A stretch of 64,000 nt of DNA from Shewanella amazonensis SB2B. Lineage in GTDB: Bacteria; Pseudomonadota; Gammaproteobacteria; Enterobacterales; Shewanellaceae. The stretch is taken from NCBI RefSeq assembly GCF_000015245.1, contig NC_008700.1, forward strand, positions 2,672,001-2,736,000, written 5' to 3'. The notes under the pieces were generated by a model. That model was not told the DNA's origin. It saw only the letters and a program-made list of their open reading frames with translations, and did no database searches. The translations under genes were made by a program, and so were the position numbers. Shown here piece after piece: positions 53,839-61,435 of the stretch. Every line of letters starts with the position of its first letter. The stretch's first letter is position 1.

Positions 53839-54822
53839 CTAACTTTCTTTTCTAGAAAAACTCCTTACCATCACCAACATCATTCCAAACATACCGCCCA
53901 GCACTGTTCCCAGTGCACAAATCAAAGCTCGTTTTGGCTTAGCCTTTTCTTCAGGTACCAATGCCGGGTCCAGGGTTTTAAAAACATATTCATCACGCAC
54001 TTCAGCAAACATGATGGTTTTAGCCTGCTCTTCCACCAGTTTGTATAAAATAGCGCGGATATCGGCTACGTTTGTTTGTTCTATTTGTTTATTCAAAAAC
54101 TCTATGCTTCGCATGGCCTCTAACACATCACGCTCTTTCATCACGCGGTTAATGTCAGCTACCAGCCAGTCTACCCACTGTTTGGCAACAAGAGGCGATT
54201 GGTGCTCCACCGAAAGCTTAACCATCCCGCTTTCTTTGTCTTTGCTAACAGCCAGGATTTTTAAAAACTCTTTGTGTGCTTCGAGCACTGACGGTTCGGG
54301 CTTAAATGGAGGTTTAACCTCGCGGATCCACGTTTTGGTGTCGCTGTTATAAAGCTCTGGATCGAAGCTTAGGTTGTTTTCTGCCATGTGCCATTTCTTC
54401 ACCGCCATCAGCTCAGGCAGTATTTGGTGTTTTTCAATAAATTCACCCACAAATTGGCGCGATTTTAACACTTCAATGGCAAGTTGGGTTTTATCTGTTC
54501 CGCCGCCACCGCCCAAATTAATGCCCGCCATACTGGCGAGGCCGCCAAACTGGGATGCCAGTGCAGCAAGACCACCGCTACTGCCATCTGCTTCAGCTGG
54601 TGCCAATAATGCTTCAGCTTTGTAGATATTTGGCTGCATGATGGCAAAAATCACCGAGCCAATGGCAAATACGGCGGTAATGGCGAAGATTAGCCATTTG
54701 CCTTGCCTGATGACAGCAAAAAGTTCTCTTAAATCGATTTCTTCTTCCCGCGCCATTTGCGGGAATTGGGCATCGACGTTTGATTTAGAAGTATGTGGGT
54801 TTTGAGTGATTTGTGTAGTCAT
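53839..54822 (-). CDS. wzz: Chain-length determinant protein Wzz
   Basis: Inner-membrane polysaccharide co-polymerase of 327 residues that sets chain length with Wzy. Membrane helices lie at about 42-62 and 300-320, flanking a helical periplasmic domain. The segment before the second helix (V-P-E-E-K-A-K-P-K-R) is the proline-rich Wzz motif. A glycine-rich stretch (about residues 80-110) resembles the insert of larger PCP-1 proteins. No tyrosine-kinase domain follows, so it is not a Wzc. Upstream lies a heptamer array. Confidence 0.92.
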   Translation of the reverse strand: MTTQITQNPHTSKSNVDAQFPQMAREEEIDLRELFAVIRQGKWLIFAITAVFAIGSVIFAIMQPNIYKAEALLAPAEADGSSGGLAALASQFGGLASMAGINLGGGGGTDKTQLAIEVLKSRQFVGEFIEKHQILPELMAVKKWHMAENNLSFDPELYNSDTKTWIREVKPPFKPEPSVLEAHKEFLKILAVSKDKESGMVKLSVEHQSPLVAKQWVDWLVADINRVMKERDVLEAMRSIEFLNKQIEQTNVADIRAILYKLVEEQAKTIMFAEVRDEYVFKTLDPALVPEEKAKPKRALICALGTVLGGMFGMMLVMVRSFSRKES

Positions 54823-54892
54823 ATTTTTAGGTTTTAGATGCTAGGTACTAGGCCCTAGGAAAGCTTAAAGATATTTAAAGAAGGTTCTAGGT

Positions 54893-54978
54893 TCTAGGTT
54901 CTAGGTTCTAGGTTCTAGGTTCTAGGTTCTAGGTTCTAGGTTCTAGGTTCTAGGTTCTAGGTTCTAGGTTCTAGGTTC
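54893..54978. repeat. GGTTCTA (CTAGGTT) heptamer array, about 12 copies
   Basis: Twelve perfect tandem copies of a 7-bp unit containing CTAG, preceded by degenerate versions from 54838. The array overlaps the last codons and the TAG stop (54964) of the four-helix-bundle gene and separates it from wzz. The same unit in the same orientation is present on the other side of that gene. Confidence 0.97.
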
Positions 54979-55350
54979 CGAATCATAATCAGCTAAATCT
55001 TCCCGAACACTGCCTTTGCGGATTTTAATCAGAGCAGCGATCATCGCAGAGAGCTCTTTCACTTCTTTAATCAGCAACATTCCTCTTTGCTTCTCAATTA
55101 CTCCAATTTCTATTGCAATATAGATTTGAGTAATCAACTCACCAGCTGAGCCCTTTGCAAAGTATAAGAATCTCGCTGACTCTGCTTGAGATTCTCTCTC
55201 CTCACCCTCTGCAATATTCGAAGGTATCGATACAGCGGCTCGGGTCATTTGATCCTTTAGCCCATAATCTCGACAGTCTTTTAATGCTTTATAAACATCA
55301 CAAGCAAGTCGGGAAGCGCGTTTCCAAACATCCAATTGTTCAAAACGCAT
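54964..55350 (-). CDS. Four-helix-bundle protein (S23 / Avd-like), copy 2
   Basis: All-helical protein of 128 residues. The family signature is M-T-R-A-A-V-S-I-P-S-N-I-A-E-G-E-E-R near residues 35-52. ATG at 55350 follows AAGGAG at 7 bp. The gene is embedded between two CTAGGTT arrays: the upstream array ends 27 bp before the start codon and the downstream one encodes the C-terminus (E-P-R-T) and the TAG stop. It is not related to polysaccharide export, whose genes lie on both sides, and is only distantly related to copy 1. Function unknown. Confidence 0.88.
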   Translation of the reverse strand: MRFEQLDVWKRASRLACDVYKALKDCRDYGLKDQMTRAAVSIPSNIAEGEERESQAESARFLYFAKGSAGELITQIYIAIEIGVIEKQRGMLLIKEVKELSAMIAALIKIRKGSVREDLADYDSEPRT

Positions 55351-55376
55351 CTGGGGACTCCTTAAGTTCAAGGCTC

Positions 55377-55515
55377 TTCTAGGTTCTAGGTTCTAGGTTC
55401 TAGGTTCTAGGTTCTAGGTTCTAGGTTCTAGGTTCTAGGTTCTAGGTTCTAGGTTCTAGGTTCTAGGTTCTAGGTTCTAGATTCTAGGTTCTAGGTTCTA
55501 GGTTCTAGGTTCTAG
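55377..55515. repeat. TTCTAGG (CTAGGTT) heptamer array, about 20 copies
   Basis: About 20 tandem copies of the same heptamer as at 54893, with one variant unit (GATTCTA) near 55480. It lies upstream of the four-helix-bundle gene and is followed directly by hairpin modules. Confidence 0.97.
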
Positions 55516-55607
55516 AAACCCGCTTCGCGGGTGTCCTAGCAGTTGCGAAGCAACGCCCTAGATTCTAGGGCCTGCTAACTCGCTTCGCGAGTTACAGCCC
55601 TGAAATC
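55516..55607. repeat. Three hairpin modules at the end of the SLBB gene
   Basis: ACCCGCTTCGCGGGT, GTTGCGAAGCAAC and AACTCGCTTCGCGAGTT are joined by CCTAG linkers. The last hairpin contains the TAA stop codon of the export protein gene in its stem. Confidence 0.88.
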
Positions 55608-58075
55608 GTCGCTACTGCAACTGCGGTGTTATAGATGATCTGCGTTACCTGGCTCCACAATGTCAGGTTGTCTTTGTACTCTGTATCCAGCGGCATGACG
55701 ATGGTGTCACCGGGCTGCATCTCTTCGTCAGTGCTGAACCAATAGGAGCTGCCAGGCATGGCGACAGAGCCATCGGCACGCAGGATGTATGCTCGGTCGT
55801 CATCGGCGCGTTTACGAGGGCCACCGGCCAGCTCAAGATACTGGTCGAAGGTAAAGCCCTTTTTGTATCTGTGGGTGCTGGGGTGCTGTACCTGCCCCAT
55901 TACAGATACGGTTTGATTTTGCGCCGGGATAAACAAGGCATCGCCGTCTTCAAGCTTAAGGTCGGCCTCATCGATACCGAGTTGAATGGCGTTGATATCC
56001 ACCACCAAACGACCCAGTACCTCTACATTTTCAAGCTCTTTGAGCATGTTTTGGGCATCGGCGTAGCCCACTGTGGGGGTATCCTTGGTGAGCGCCTTGG
56101 CAGCAATTTCACGGCGCAGCTCGTCGGATAACTTCAGCAGCTCGGTCTTTTCTTTTTGCTTTACCGATTCGCGCAAGAACACGGCACTGCGTGGCGCAGC
56201 ATCCTCACTCAGACCGCCTGCACGGCTGAGCACGTGCTTAAGAGTTTCACCACGTTGAATACTGTAGGTACCCGGGAACCGCACTTCACCTTTTATGGTT
56301 ACCCAACGGGTGTCTTGCCAGTCGGGCAAATCGCGCACAGTTAACACATCACGACTTTGCAGAGCGATATTGGCGGATGGGTCATTCAATAATACGTCCT
56401 GCAAACTCAGCTGTTGATGGGTTACGGTAACGCCGGTTTGCTCGGAGATATTCTGGCGGGTAAGTTCAGCAGAAAGCGTATAAGCCCCCTCCTTCAGGCC
56501 ACCAGCAGCGACCAGCAAATCTTTAATGGTGGCGCCTTCTGTAATCGGGTACTTACCGGGGAAACGCACACTGCCGTTAATATCGGCGAGCTTTATCGCA
56601 TCTCCAAAGCGGCTTTGCTGGCGCAGTTGGGTAATCACAGGCTCGAGCAGTGTGGCTCTGTCGGCATAATCAAATACCATCAGGGTGTCTCTCGGCTGCA
56701 GGGCGATATTGGCACTGTCATCACCGCTAATGGCTTTGCCCACAGAAACCTGAATCACCTTTACATCACCACGCTGGTTAATTTCACGTACCAGCAGGCC
56801 GTAATCCAAGTCGGCATTCAGGGTTAAATCACCCCAGATTGACGGCAACATATCGCGAAGGCGCATGCCATTGCGGTACTGATATTTACCCGGACGAACA
56901 ACTGCCCCCACCAGGGTTACAGCATTATCAATACGGGTAGAGGTGGATTTTACTCTCACCAAATCTCCCGCTTTGGCCTTAACACTGAGGCCTGAAGCCT
57001 GAGTTAAATCCACATTAATTACGGTTTTTACATCTTTGCTGAAACGCTCAATGGTACTGGCTTCTGGATAGGCGCCCGGTTTGGCACCACTGGCCATGTT
57101 AAGTACGTCGGCCATGGTGTCATTGGCTTTGATTTCATATATAGCTGGGCGGCGAACCTCTCCTGTTACACTGACCAGGCCACCAACTGAAGGAATAAAC
57201 ACCACATCACCTGATTGCAGGCGCAAATCTTTTGAGGCATCTCCGGCGAGCAACAAGTCGTATAAATCGAAGGTACCCACGGTGCGGCCAGCACGCTTGA
57301 GCTGAATGTTACGCAAAGAGCCAATTTCGTTGATGCCACCAGATACAAACAGTGCCTGAGTGATGGTAGAGAGGCTGGAGACGGTATAGGAGCCGGGGCG
57401 ATAGGCATCACCGGCCACAAAAATGCGGATGGAGCGCAGCTCACCCATGGTGATATTGGCCTGAATACCAATCATGGATTGTGCGATTTTATCAGTGAGG
57501 AAATTTTTGGCTTCAGAGAAGCTCATCCCCACCAGGGAGATGGGGCCCAAATCGGGGAATTGCACCAAGCCATCGCGGCCAACAGTAAGGCTGAAATTCT
57601 TATTCTCTTTGCCGTAAAGCTGCACATTTAGTACATCACCCGGACCCATCATGTATTCGGCTGGTACGGGTACGTCAGACACGGGGGCAAAGGTAGAAGG
57701 CTCACCGGCAAACATGTCGTATCCGAAGCGCTTGAGCTGCTTCTCCAGTTCTTCTTCACGGGCCTCTATCTGAGATTCGGTTTTTGTGGCCTGATTAAAT
57801 GCGTCAGTCTCGCTTTGGTTAACGACTTCGGTCGTTGAACCTGTATTTCGCGGTGCTACAACTTCAGGATTAACGATTGTCGGTTGGGTGGCTTGGCCGG
57901 AAAGCATACTCGGGTCTATGCCATATTGCCGTGCAATACGCTCCTGCTCCGCTTTGGGCAGATTTTTAAATTGTTCAATCATTTGCGGCGACGGCGTAAT
58001 TGCTGCAACAGGGCCCCCAACCAAAACCAGTGCTCCCACACCGGCAATCAAGAATCGTTTTAGTTGTTGTAACAC
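55592..58075 (-). CDS. Polysaccharide export protein with multiple SLBB domains
   Basis: Outer-membrane or periplasmic export protein of 827 residues, the Wza-like part of the pathway. A signal peptide (about 1-25, ending V-A-A) lacks the lipobox cysteine of Wza. A short coiled coil (about 85-115) precedes the polysaccharide export domain (about 135-215, starting Y-M-M-G-P-G-D-V-L), followed by some five or six SLBB repeats (V-A-G-D-A-Y-R-P-G-S-Y, V-T-G-E-V-R-R-P-A-I-Y, V-R-F-P-G-K-Y and similar). It is first after the ops element in the leftward operon. The stop codon lies within a hairpin repeat. Confidence 0.92.
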   Translation of the reverse strand: MLQQLKRFLIAGVGALVLVGGPVAAITPSPQMIEQFKNLPKAEQERIARQYGIDPSMLSGQATQPTIVNPEVVAPRNTGSTTEVVNQSETDAFNQATKTESQIEAREEELEKQLKRFGYDMFAGEPSTFAPVSDVPVPAEYMMGPGDVLNVQLYGKENKNFSLTVGRDGLVQFPDLGPISLVGMSFSEAKNFLTDKIAQSMIGIQANITMGELRSIRIFVAGDAYRPGSYTVSSLSTITQALFVSGGINEIGSLRNIQLKRAGRTVGTFDLYDLLLAGDASKDLRLQSGDVVFIPSVGGLVSVTGEVRRPAIYEIKANDTMADVLNMASGAKPGAYPEASTIERFSKDVKTVINVDLTQASGLSVKAKAGDLVRVKSTSTRIDNAVTLVGAVVRPGKYQYRNGMRLRDMLPSIWGDLTLNADLDYGLLVREINQRGDVKVIQVSVGKAISGDDSANIALQPRDTLMVFDYADRATLLEPVITQLRQQSRFGDAIKLADINGSVRFPGKYPITEGATIKDLLVAAGGLKEGAYTLSAELTRQNISEQTGVTVTHQQLSLQDVLLNDPSANIALQSRDVLTVRDLPDWQDTRWVTIKGEVRFPGTYSIQRGETLKHVLSRAGGLSEDAAPRSAVFLRESVKQKEKTELLKLSDELRREIAAKALTKDTPTVGYADAQNMLKELENVEVLGRLVVDINAIQLGIDEADLKLEDGDALFIPAQNQTVSVMGQVQHPSTHRYKKGFTFDQYLELAGGPRKRADDDRAYILRADGSVAMPGSSYWFSTDEEMQPGDTIVMPLDTEYKDNLTLWSQVTQIIYNTAVAVATISGL

Positions 58076-58111
58076 CAGATGTCTCCGTAAAAGGTGATTG
58101 AATAAATCGAA

Positions 58112-58317
58112 AACGAGGGCGCCCCAGAGGGGCTTCTAGAATCTAGGTTCTAGGTTCTAGGTTCTAGGTTCTAGGTTCTAGGTTCTAGGTTCTAGGTTCT
58201 AGCAGCAGCGTTTACGCTGCGCTCTAGAGACACGAAGTGTCGTCCTAGAAGCCCGCTTTGCGGGCGCCCTAGCAGCAGCGCTTTTTGCTGCGTTCTTCGC
58301 CACTACGTGGCGTTTAG
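58112..58317. repeat. Heptamer plus hairpin array in the leader of the polysaccharide operon
   Basis: Eight CTAGGTT copies (58143-58200) sit next to modules GCAGCGTTTACGCTGC, GACACGAAGTGTC, GCCCGCTTTGCGGGC, GCAGCGCTTTTTGCTGC and CGCCACTACGTGGCG. The GCAGC, GACAC, GCCCGC order also occurs in the array at 31302. It lies between the ops element and the SLBB gene, so it would be in the 5' leader RNA. Confidence 0.9.
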
Positions 58318-58318
58318 G

Positions 58319-58330
58319 CACGCTACCGCC
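58319..58330 (-). promoter_or_regulatory. ops element (RfaH recruitment site)
   Basis: The minus strand reads GGCGGTAGCGTG, an exact match to the ops core at which paused RNA polymerase recruits RfaH. It is correctly oriented, about 250 bp upstream of the SLBB export gene, and the rfaH gene itself is the next gene upstream. RfaH would then suppress termination through the long polysaccharide operon, including the hairpin-rich leader. Confidence 0.85.
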
Positions 58331-58692
58331 CATGGATTTTGGCTTCCAACGTGCCCCTCGATTAACGAGTTCCATATTTTTCAGTGAGTTATTAAAAACT
58401 CATCACTGCTTGTCACTGAACCAAATTGAACACTCAATGTTGAGCGCTATCCGCTTGGCTTTAAGCAGCTTTGGGAGTGTACCCGAAGTCTGTGCCCACC
58501 CCAGCCCAAAAATGCAGCAAACACTCTTAAATTCAATGGTTTTGCTTATTATTGAACAGTCAACAAACTGCCGATTTACACAGTGATAAAGTAAATCGCT
58601 GCTTTAAAACATATTTATCAGTCAACAAAATGACTCCACCACAGAGTACAACAGTCACTCTATGGCAAAAATCTTACAACCTTTGAGGGGGA
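58331..58692. other. Promoter region of the polysaccharide operon
   Basis: About 360 bases without a supported gene between rfaH and the ops element. It holds a palindrome (listed separately) and two direct copies of AGTCAACAAA at 58558-58567 and 58620-58629, which on the minus strand each give a TTGACT that could act as a -35 element. No -10 element is convincing. Confidence 0.5.
58572..58598. promoter_or_regulatory. Palindrome, candidate operator of the polysaccharide operon
   Basis: A perfect inverted repeat with 8-bp arms (CGATTTAC / GTAAATCG) and an 11-base spacer lies between the two AGTCAACAAA copies in the presumed promoter region. The binding protein is unknown. Confidence 0.45.
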
Positions 58693-59196
58693 TCACGCAC
58701 ATATACGAACGATACTTGAAGACTCAACGTCGAGCTGCTTTTGCTGCCCCATAAACTCAAACAGCACCTGACAGCGCTTGTTACCATCCGATTCGAGGAA
58801 AATGGCTTCCAGGTCAGAAAAGGGGCCGGCACAAAACTTTACCCGCTCGCCCGCTGCCAATGGCTTTTCACAGGCAAGCTTTTCAACCTGCAATTCTTTA
58901 CGCTTGAGGGCACGAATTAACGCATCATCGATGGGAGTCATTTGTTCGCTGCATCCGACAATGCGAGACACACCACGTGTTGCGTGTATGCTTCTTACGC
59001 TGGTGACTTCGGGATCAAACTGAACAAATAAATAATTTGGAAACAGCACTGATTCAGAGACAGATACAGCTCCTCCACTCGCTTTTACCTGCTTACGATG
59101 CTTTGGCAGGTAAGTTTCGAGGTTCTGCATGGAGAGATTCTGCTGTGCCCGCATTTCGTTGCGGGGCTTACAGTAAATGAGATACCAAGCCTTCAT
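58693..59196 (-). CDS. rfaH: Transcription antiterminator RfaH
   Basis: NusG paralogue of 167 residues that rides on RNA polymerase at ops-containing operons. The start W-Y-L-I-Y-C-K-P-R-N-E, the L-F-P-N-Y-L-F-V-Q-F-D-P-E block and A-T-R-G-V-S-R-I-V are RfaH-specific, and the C-terminal KOW region is the short RfaH type. An exact ops site lies about 360 bp downstream in the same direction. This fits dedicated control of the adjacent polysaccharide operon, though it may act at other loci. Confidence 0.94.
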   Translation of the reverse strand: MKAWYLIYCKPRNEMRAQQNLSMQNLETYLPKHRKQVKASGGAVSVSESVLFPNYLFVQFDPEVTSVRSIHATRGVSRIVGCSEQMTPIDDALIRALKRKELQVEKLACEKPLAAGERVKFCAGPFSDLEAIFLESDGNKRCQVLFEFMGQQKQLDVESSSIVRICA

Positions 59197-59609
59197 CTAA
59201 TGTCTCTATTACGGTTGGGTGACGTCCTATTCACGGCCAAGAAGCTTACCCTAATCGTGCGCCAATTTGAACGATTATTTGTAGCTTTGATTGTTACATC
59301 GAGTAACAGCTCTAGAACAATCGCACTACACCTTGCCTCGCGGTTTACCACCTTTAAGGGGAAGGAATCCAAACAGCTTAAATTACCTCAAAATTGACTT
59401 TGCGGTAGGCTAAAGGGTATATAAAGAAGGCCTTTTTAGGGCATAACCCTGTTACATTAGGGGTTTATTATAAAAACGACGTATAGACGCTCCTGCAACA
59501 AGTTGTAAAAAACATTTACTAACAGATGCTTAATGTTAATTGTGTTGTCCGGAATGTCACATTTTATGTTTCGTAGAGCCACTGCTTTACGTGCAATCAC
59601 AAGCTTAAG
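59197..59609. other. Divergent intergenic region rfaH / POT transporter
   Basis: About 410 bases with no supported gene. It must carry the promoters of both divergent genes. I saw no clear operator; short G+C-poor stretches near 59410-59500 are the likeliest promoter location. Confidence 0.5.
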
Positions 59610-59621
59610 GTGGAAGACTTA

Positions 59622-61094
59622 ATGAGCGAAAATTCCCAGGGTACGATGCTCGGGCATCCAAAGGGGCTGTTTCTGCTGTTCACAACGGAACTGTGGGAAC
59701 GATTCAGTTATTACGCCATGCGTGCCATTTTGGTGCTGTATCTGGTTGACCGCGTACAAAGTGAGGGCGGTCATGGCTTAGGTTGGAGCCAAGCCGATGC
59801 AATTTCTCTGTACGGTACTTTTACCGGCTTGGTGTACCTCACCCCGCTGCTGGGTGGCTGGTTAGCCGATAATTTCCTTGGTCAACGTAAAGCCATCATG
59901 ATTGGCGGCACCCTGATGGCTGCCGGCCAATTTATTCTGGGTACTCCACACGCCTGGGTTCAAGGCATGGAGACCGAAGTATTCTACCTGGGTCTGGGTG
60001 TCCTTATCCTCGGTAACGGTCTGTTCAAGCCCAACATTTCTACCATGGTGGGTGATCTGTATGCCGAAGGCGACCATCGCCGTGACGGCGCCTTTACCAT
60101 CTTCTACATGGGTATCAACGTAGGCGCCTTCCTGTCAGGTATCATCGTTGGCTCTGTAGTGAGCGCTTATGATGGTAACTTCCAGGCTGGCTTTATCTGT
60201 GCCGGTATCGGAATGGTGCTTTCACTCATTATCCAATTCCTGTTTGCCCAAAAGTTGCTGGGCAATATCGGTACTGTGCCTGCTGCCAAACTTGAGAAGC
60301 AAAAAGACGAGGCCCGCGGTCAGGTGCGTAAAGAGCCGCTGACTAAAGTTGAGCGCGACCGTATCAAAGTGATCATGGTGATGGGTCTGTTCACCATCGT
60401 ATTCTGGGCAGGTTTTGAACAGGCCGGCGGCCTGATGAACCTGTTTACCAACGATTTTACCGACCGCATGATTGGCAGCTGGGAAGTACCCACTACCTGG
60501 TTCCAATCTCTGAACGCCATGTTCATCGTGATTTTTGCCCCTGTGGTTGCTTCTATTTGGGTACGCCTGGGCGACCGTGAGCCAAACTCACCGGTTAAAT
60601 TTGCGCTTGGCTTGGTTCTGCTGGCCATTGGCTTCCTGTTTATGATTGGTGCCGTGGTTGAGATGGGTGGTGACCCAACTGCCAAGTCCAGCATGTGGTG
60701 GCTGGTTGGTGCCTACTTCTTCCACACCATGGGTGAACTGTGCTTGTCTCCAATCGGTCTGTCTATGGTGACCAAGCTCGCTCCCCTGCGCATTGTATCG
60801 CTGATGATGGGGGCATGGTTCCTGTTCATCGCCGCGGCCAACAAGATTGGTGGTGTCGTTGGCTCCTTTATCGGTCATGGTGGTGAGAAAGAAGAGCAGC
60901 TGGCAAATGCCATGTCTATCTTCGCCGGTATCGCCATCACCGCCGCTATTTCAGGTGTGATCCTGTACTTCATGGCTGACAAACTGGTTGATTGGATGCA
61001 CGGCGCCGAAAGCAAAGTGCACCACACCGAAGAAGAAGCCCTTGAAGAGGAAATCGCCGTTACCGGCGAGCATGAAGCGATGAAGCGCAGCTGA
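59622..61094 (+). CDS. POT-family proton-dependent oligopeptide transporter
   Basis: Inner-membrane di/tripeptide symporter of 490 residues. The POT signature E-L-W-E-R-F-S-Y-Y-A-M-R-A (about residues 22-34), with the E-x-x-E-R proton-coupling motif, and about 14 helices are visible. ATG at 59622 is used because AAGGTGG lies 8 bp upstream; a GTG at 59610 would overlap that site. The C-terminal tail is acidic (E-E-E-A-L-E-E-E). It is a single gene, followed within 2 bp by a hairpin array and then a strong terminator. Confidence 0.93.
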   Translation: MSENSQGTMLGHPKGLFLLFTTELWERFSYYAMRAILVLYLVDRVQSEGGHGLGWSQADAISLYGTFTGLVYLTPLLGGWLADNFLGQRKAIMIGGTLMAAGQFILGTPHAWVQGMETEVFYLGLGVLILGNGLFKPNISTMVGDLYAEGDHRRDGAFTIFYMGINVGAFLSGIIVGSVVSAYDGNFQAGFICAGIGMVLSLIIQFLFAQKLLGNIGTVPAAKLEKQKDEARGQVRKEPLTKVERDRIKVIMVMGLFTIVFWAGFEQAGGLMNLFTNDFTDRMIGSWEVPTTWFQSLNAMFIVIFAPVVASIWVRLGDREPNSPVKFALGLVLLAIGFLFMIGAVVEMGGDPTAKSSMWWLVGAYFFHTMGELCLSPIGLSMVTKLAPLRIVSLMMGAWFLFIAAANKIGGVVGSFIGHGGEKEEQLANAMSIFAGIAITAAISGVILYFMADKLVDWMHGAESKVHHTEEEALEEEIAVTGEHEAMKRS

Positions 61095-61095
61095 T

Positions 61096-61435
61096 AACAG
61101 CAGCGTCGCTACGCGACTTCTAGAAAAAGCAGAGCGCTTCGCTTCTAGAACGTCGCTACTCGACTTCTAGGTAATAGAAACAACAAAGCCCGCATAGCGG
61201 GCTTTGTTGTTTTAAGGAATACAGAACGTTCGCAGGCTCACTTACAGAACGCTTCGCTACTAGAAATAACCGAACGCTACGCTACTGGAAAAGCAGAAAA
61301 AACAGCGCTTGAATTCAAGCATCTCGAAGCCCGCTCCGCGGGCGCTCTGTGGCTGCGCAGCAGCGTTCTGTAGCCGCTTGCGGCGTTCCGTAGGCCAAAT
61401 GCCGTTCTGGAAGCCCGCTTTGGGGCGTCCTAGAA
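61096..61435. repeat. Mosaic hairpin array between POT and RssB-like genes
   Basis: Degenerate modules of the same kind as the rml arrays: GTCGCTACGCGAC, AGCGCTTCGCTTCT, CGAACGCTACGCTAC, GCCCGCTCCGCGGGC, GCTGCGCAGCAGC, CCGCTTGCGG and GGCCAAATGCC. A stretch near 61227-61265 resembles the 64-bp block shared by the rml arrays. Its right end provides the TAG stop of the RssB-like gene. A true terminator is nested inside. Confidence 0.85.
61178..61214 (+). terminator. Rho-independent terminator after POT gene
   Basis: A 15-bp perfect stem (AACAACAAAGCCCGC / GCGGGCTTTGTTGTT) with a 3-base loop is followed by TT. It lies about 85 bp beyond the POT stop, within the hairpin array, and is longer than any of the repeat modules. 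Confidence 0.9.

Noticed and set aside
55377..55515. Heptamer arrays as a CRISPR array
   Set aside because: Units are 7 bp, contiguous and without spacers, and no cas genes are present.
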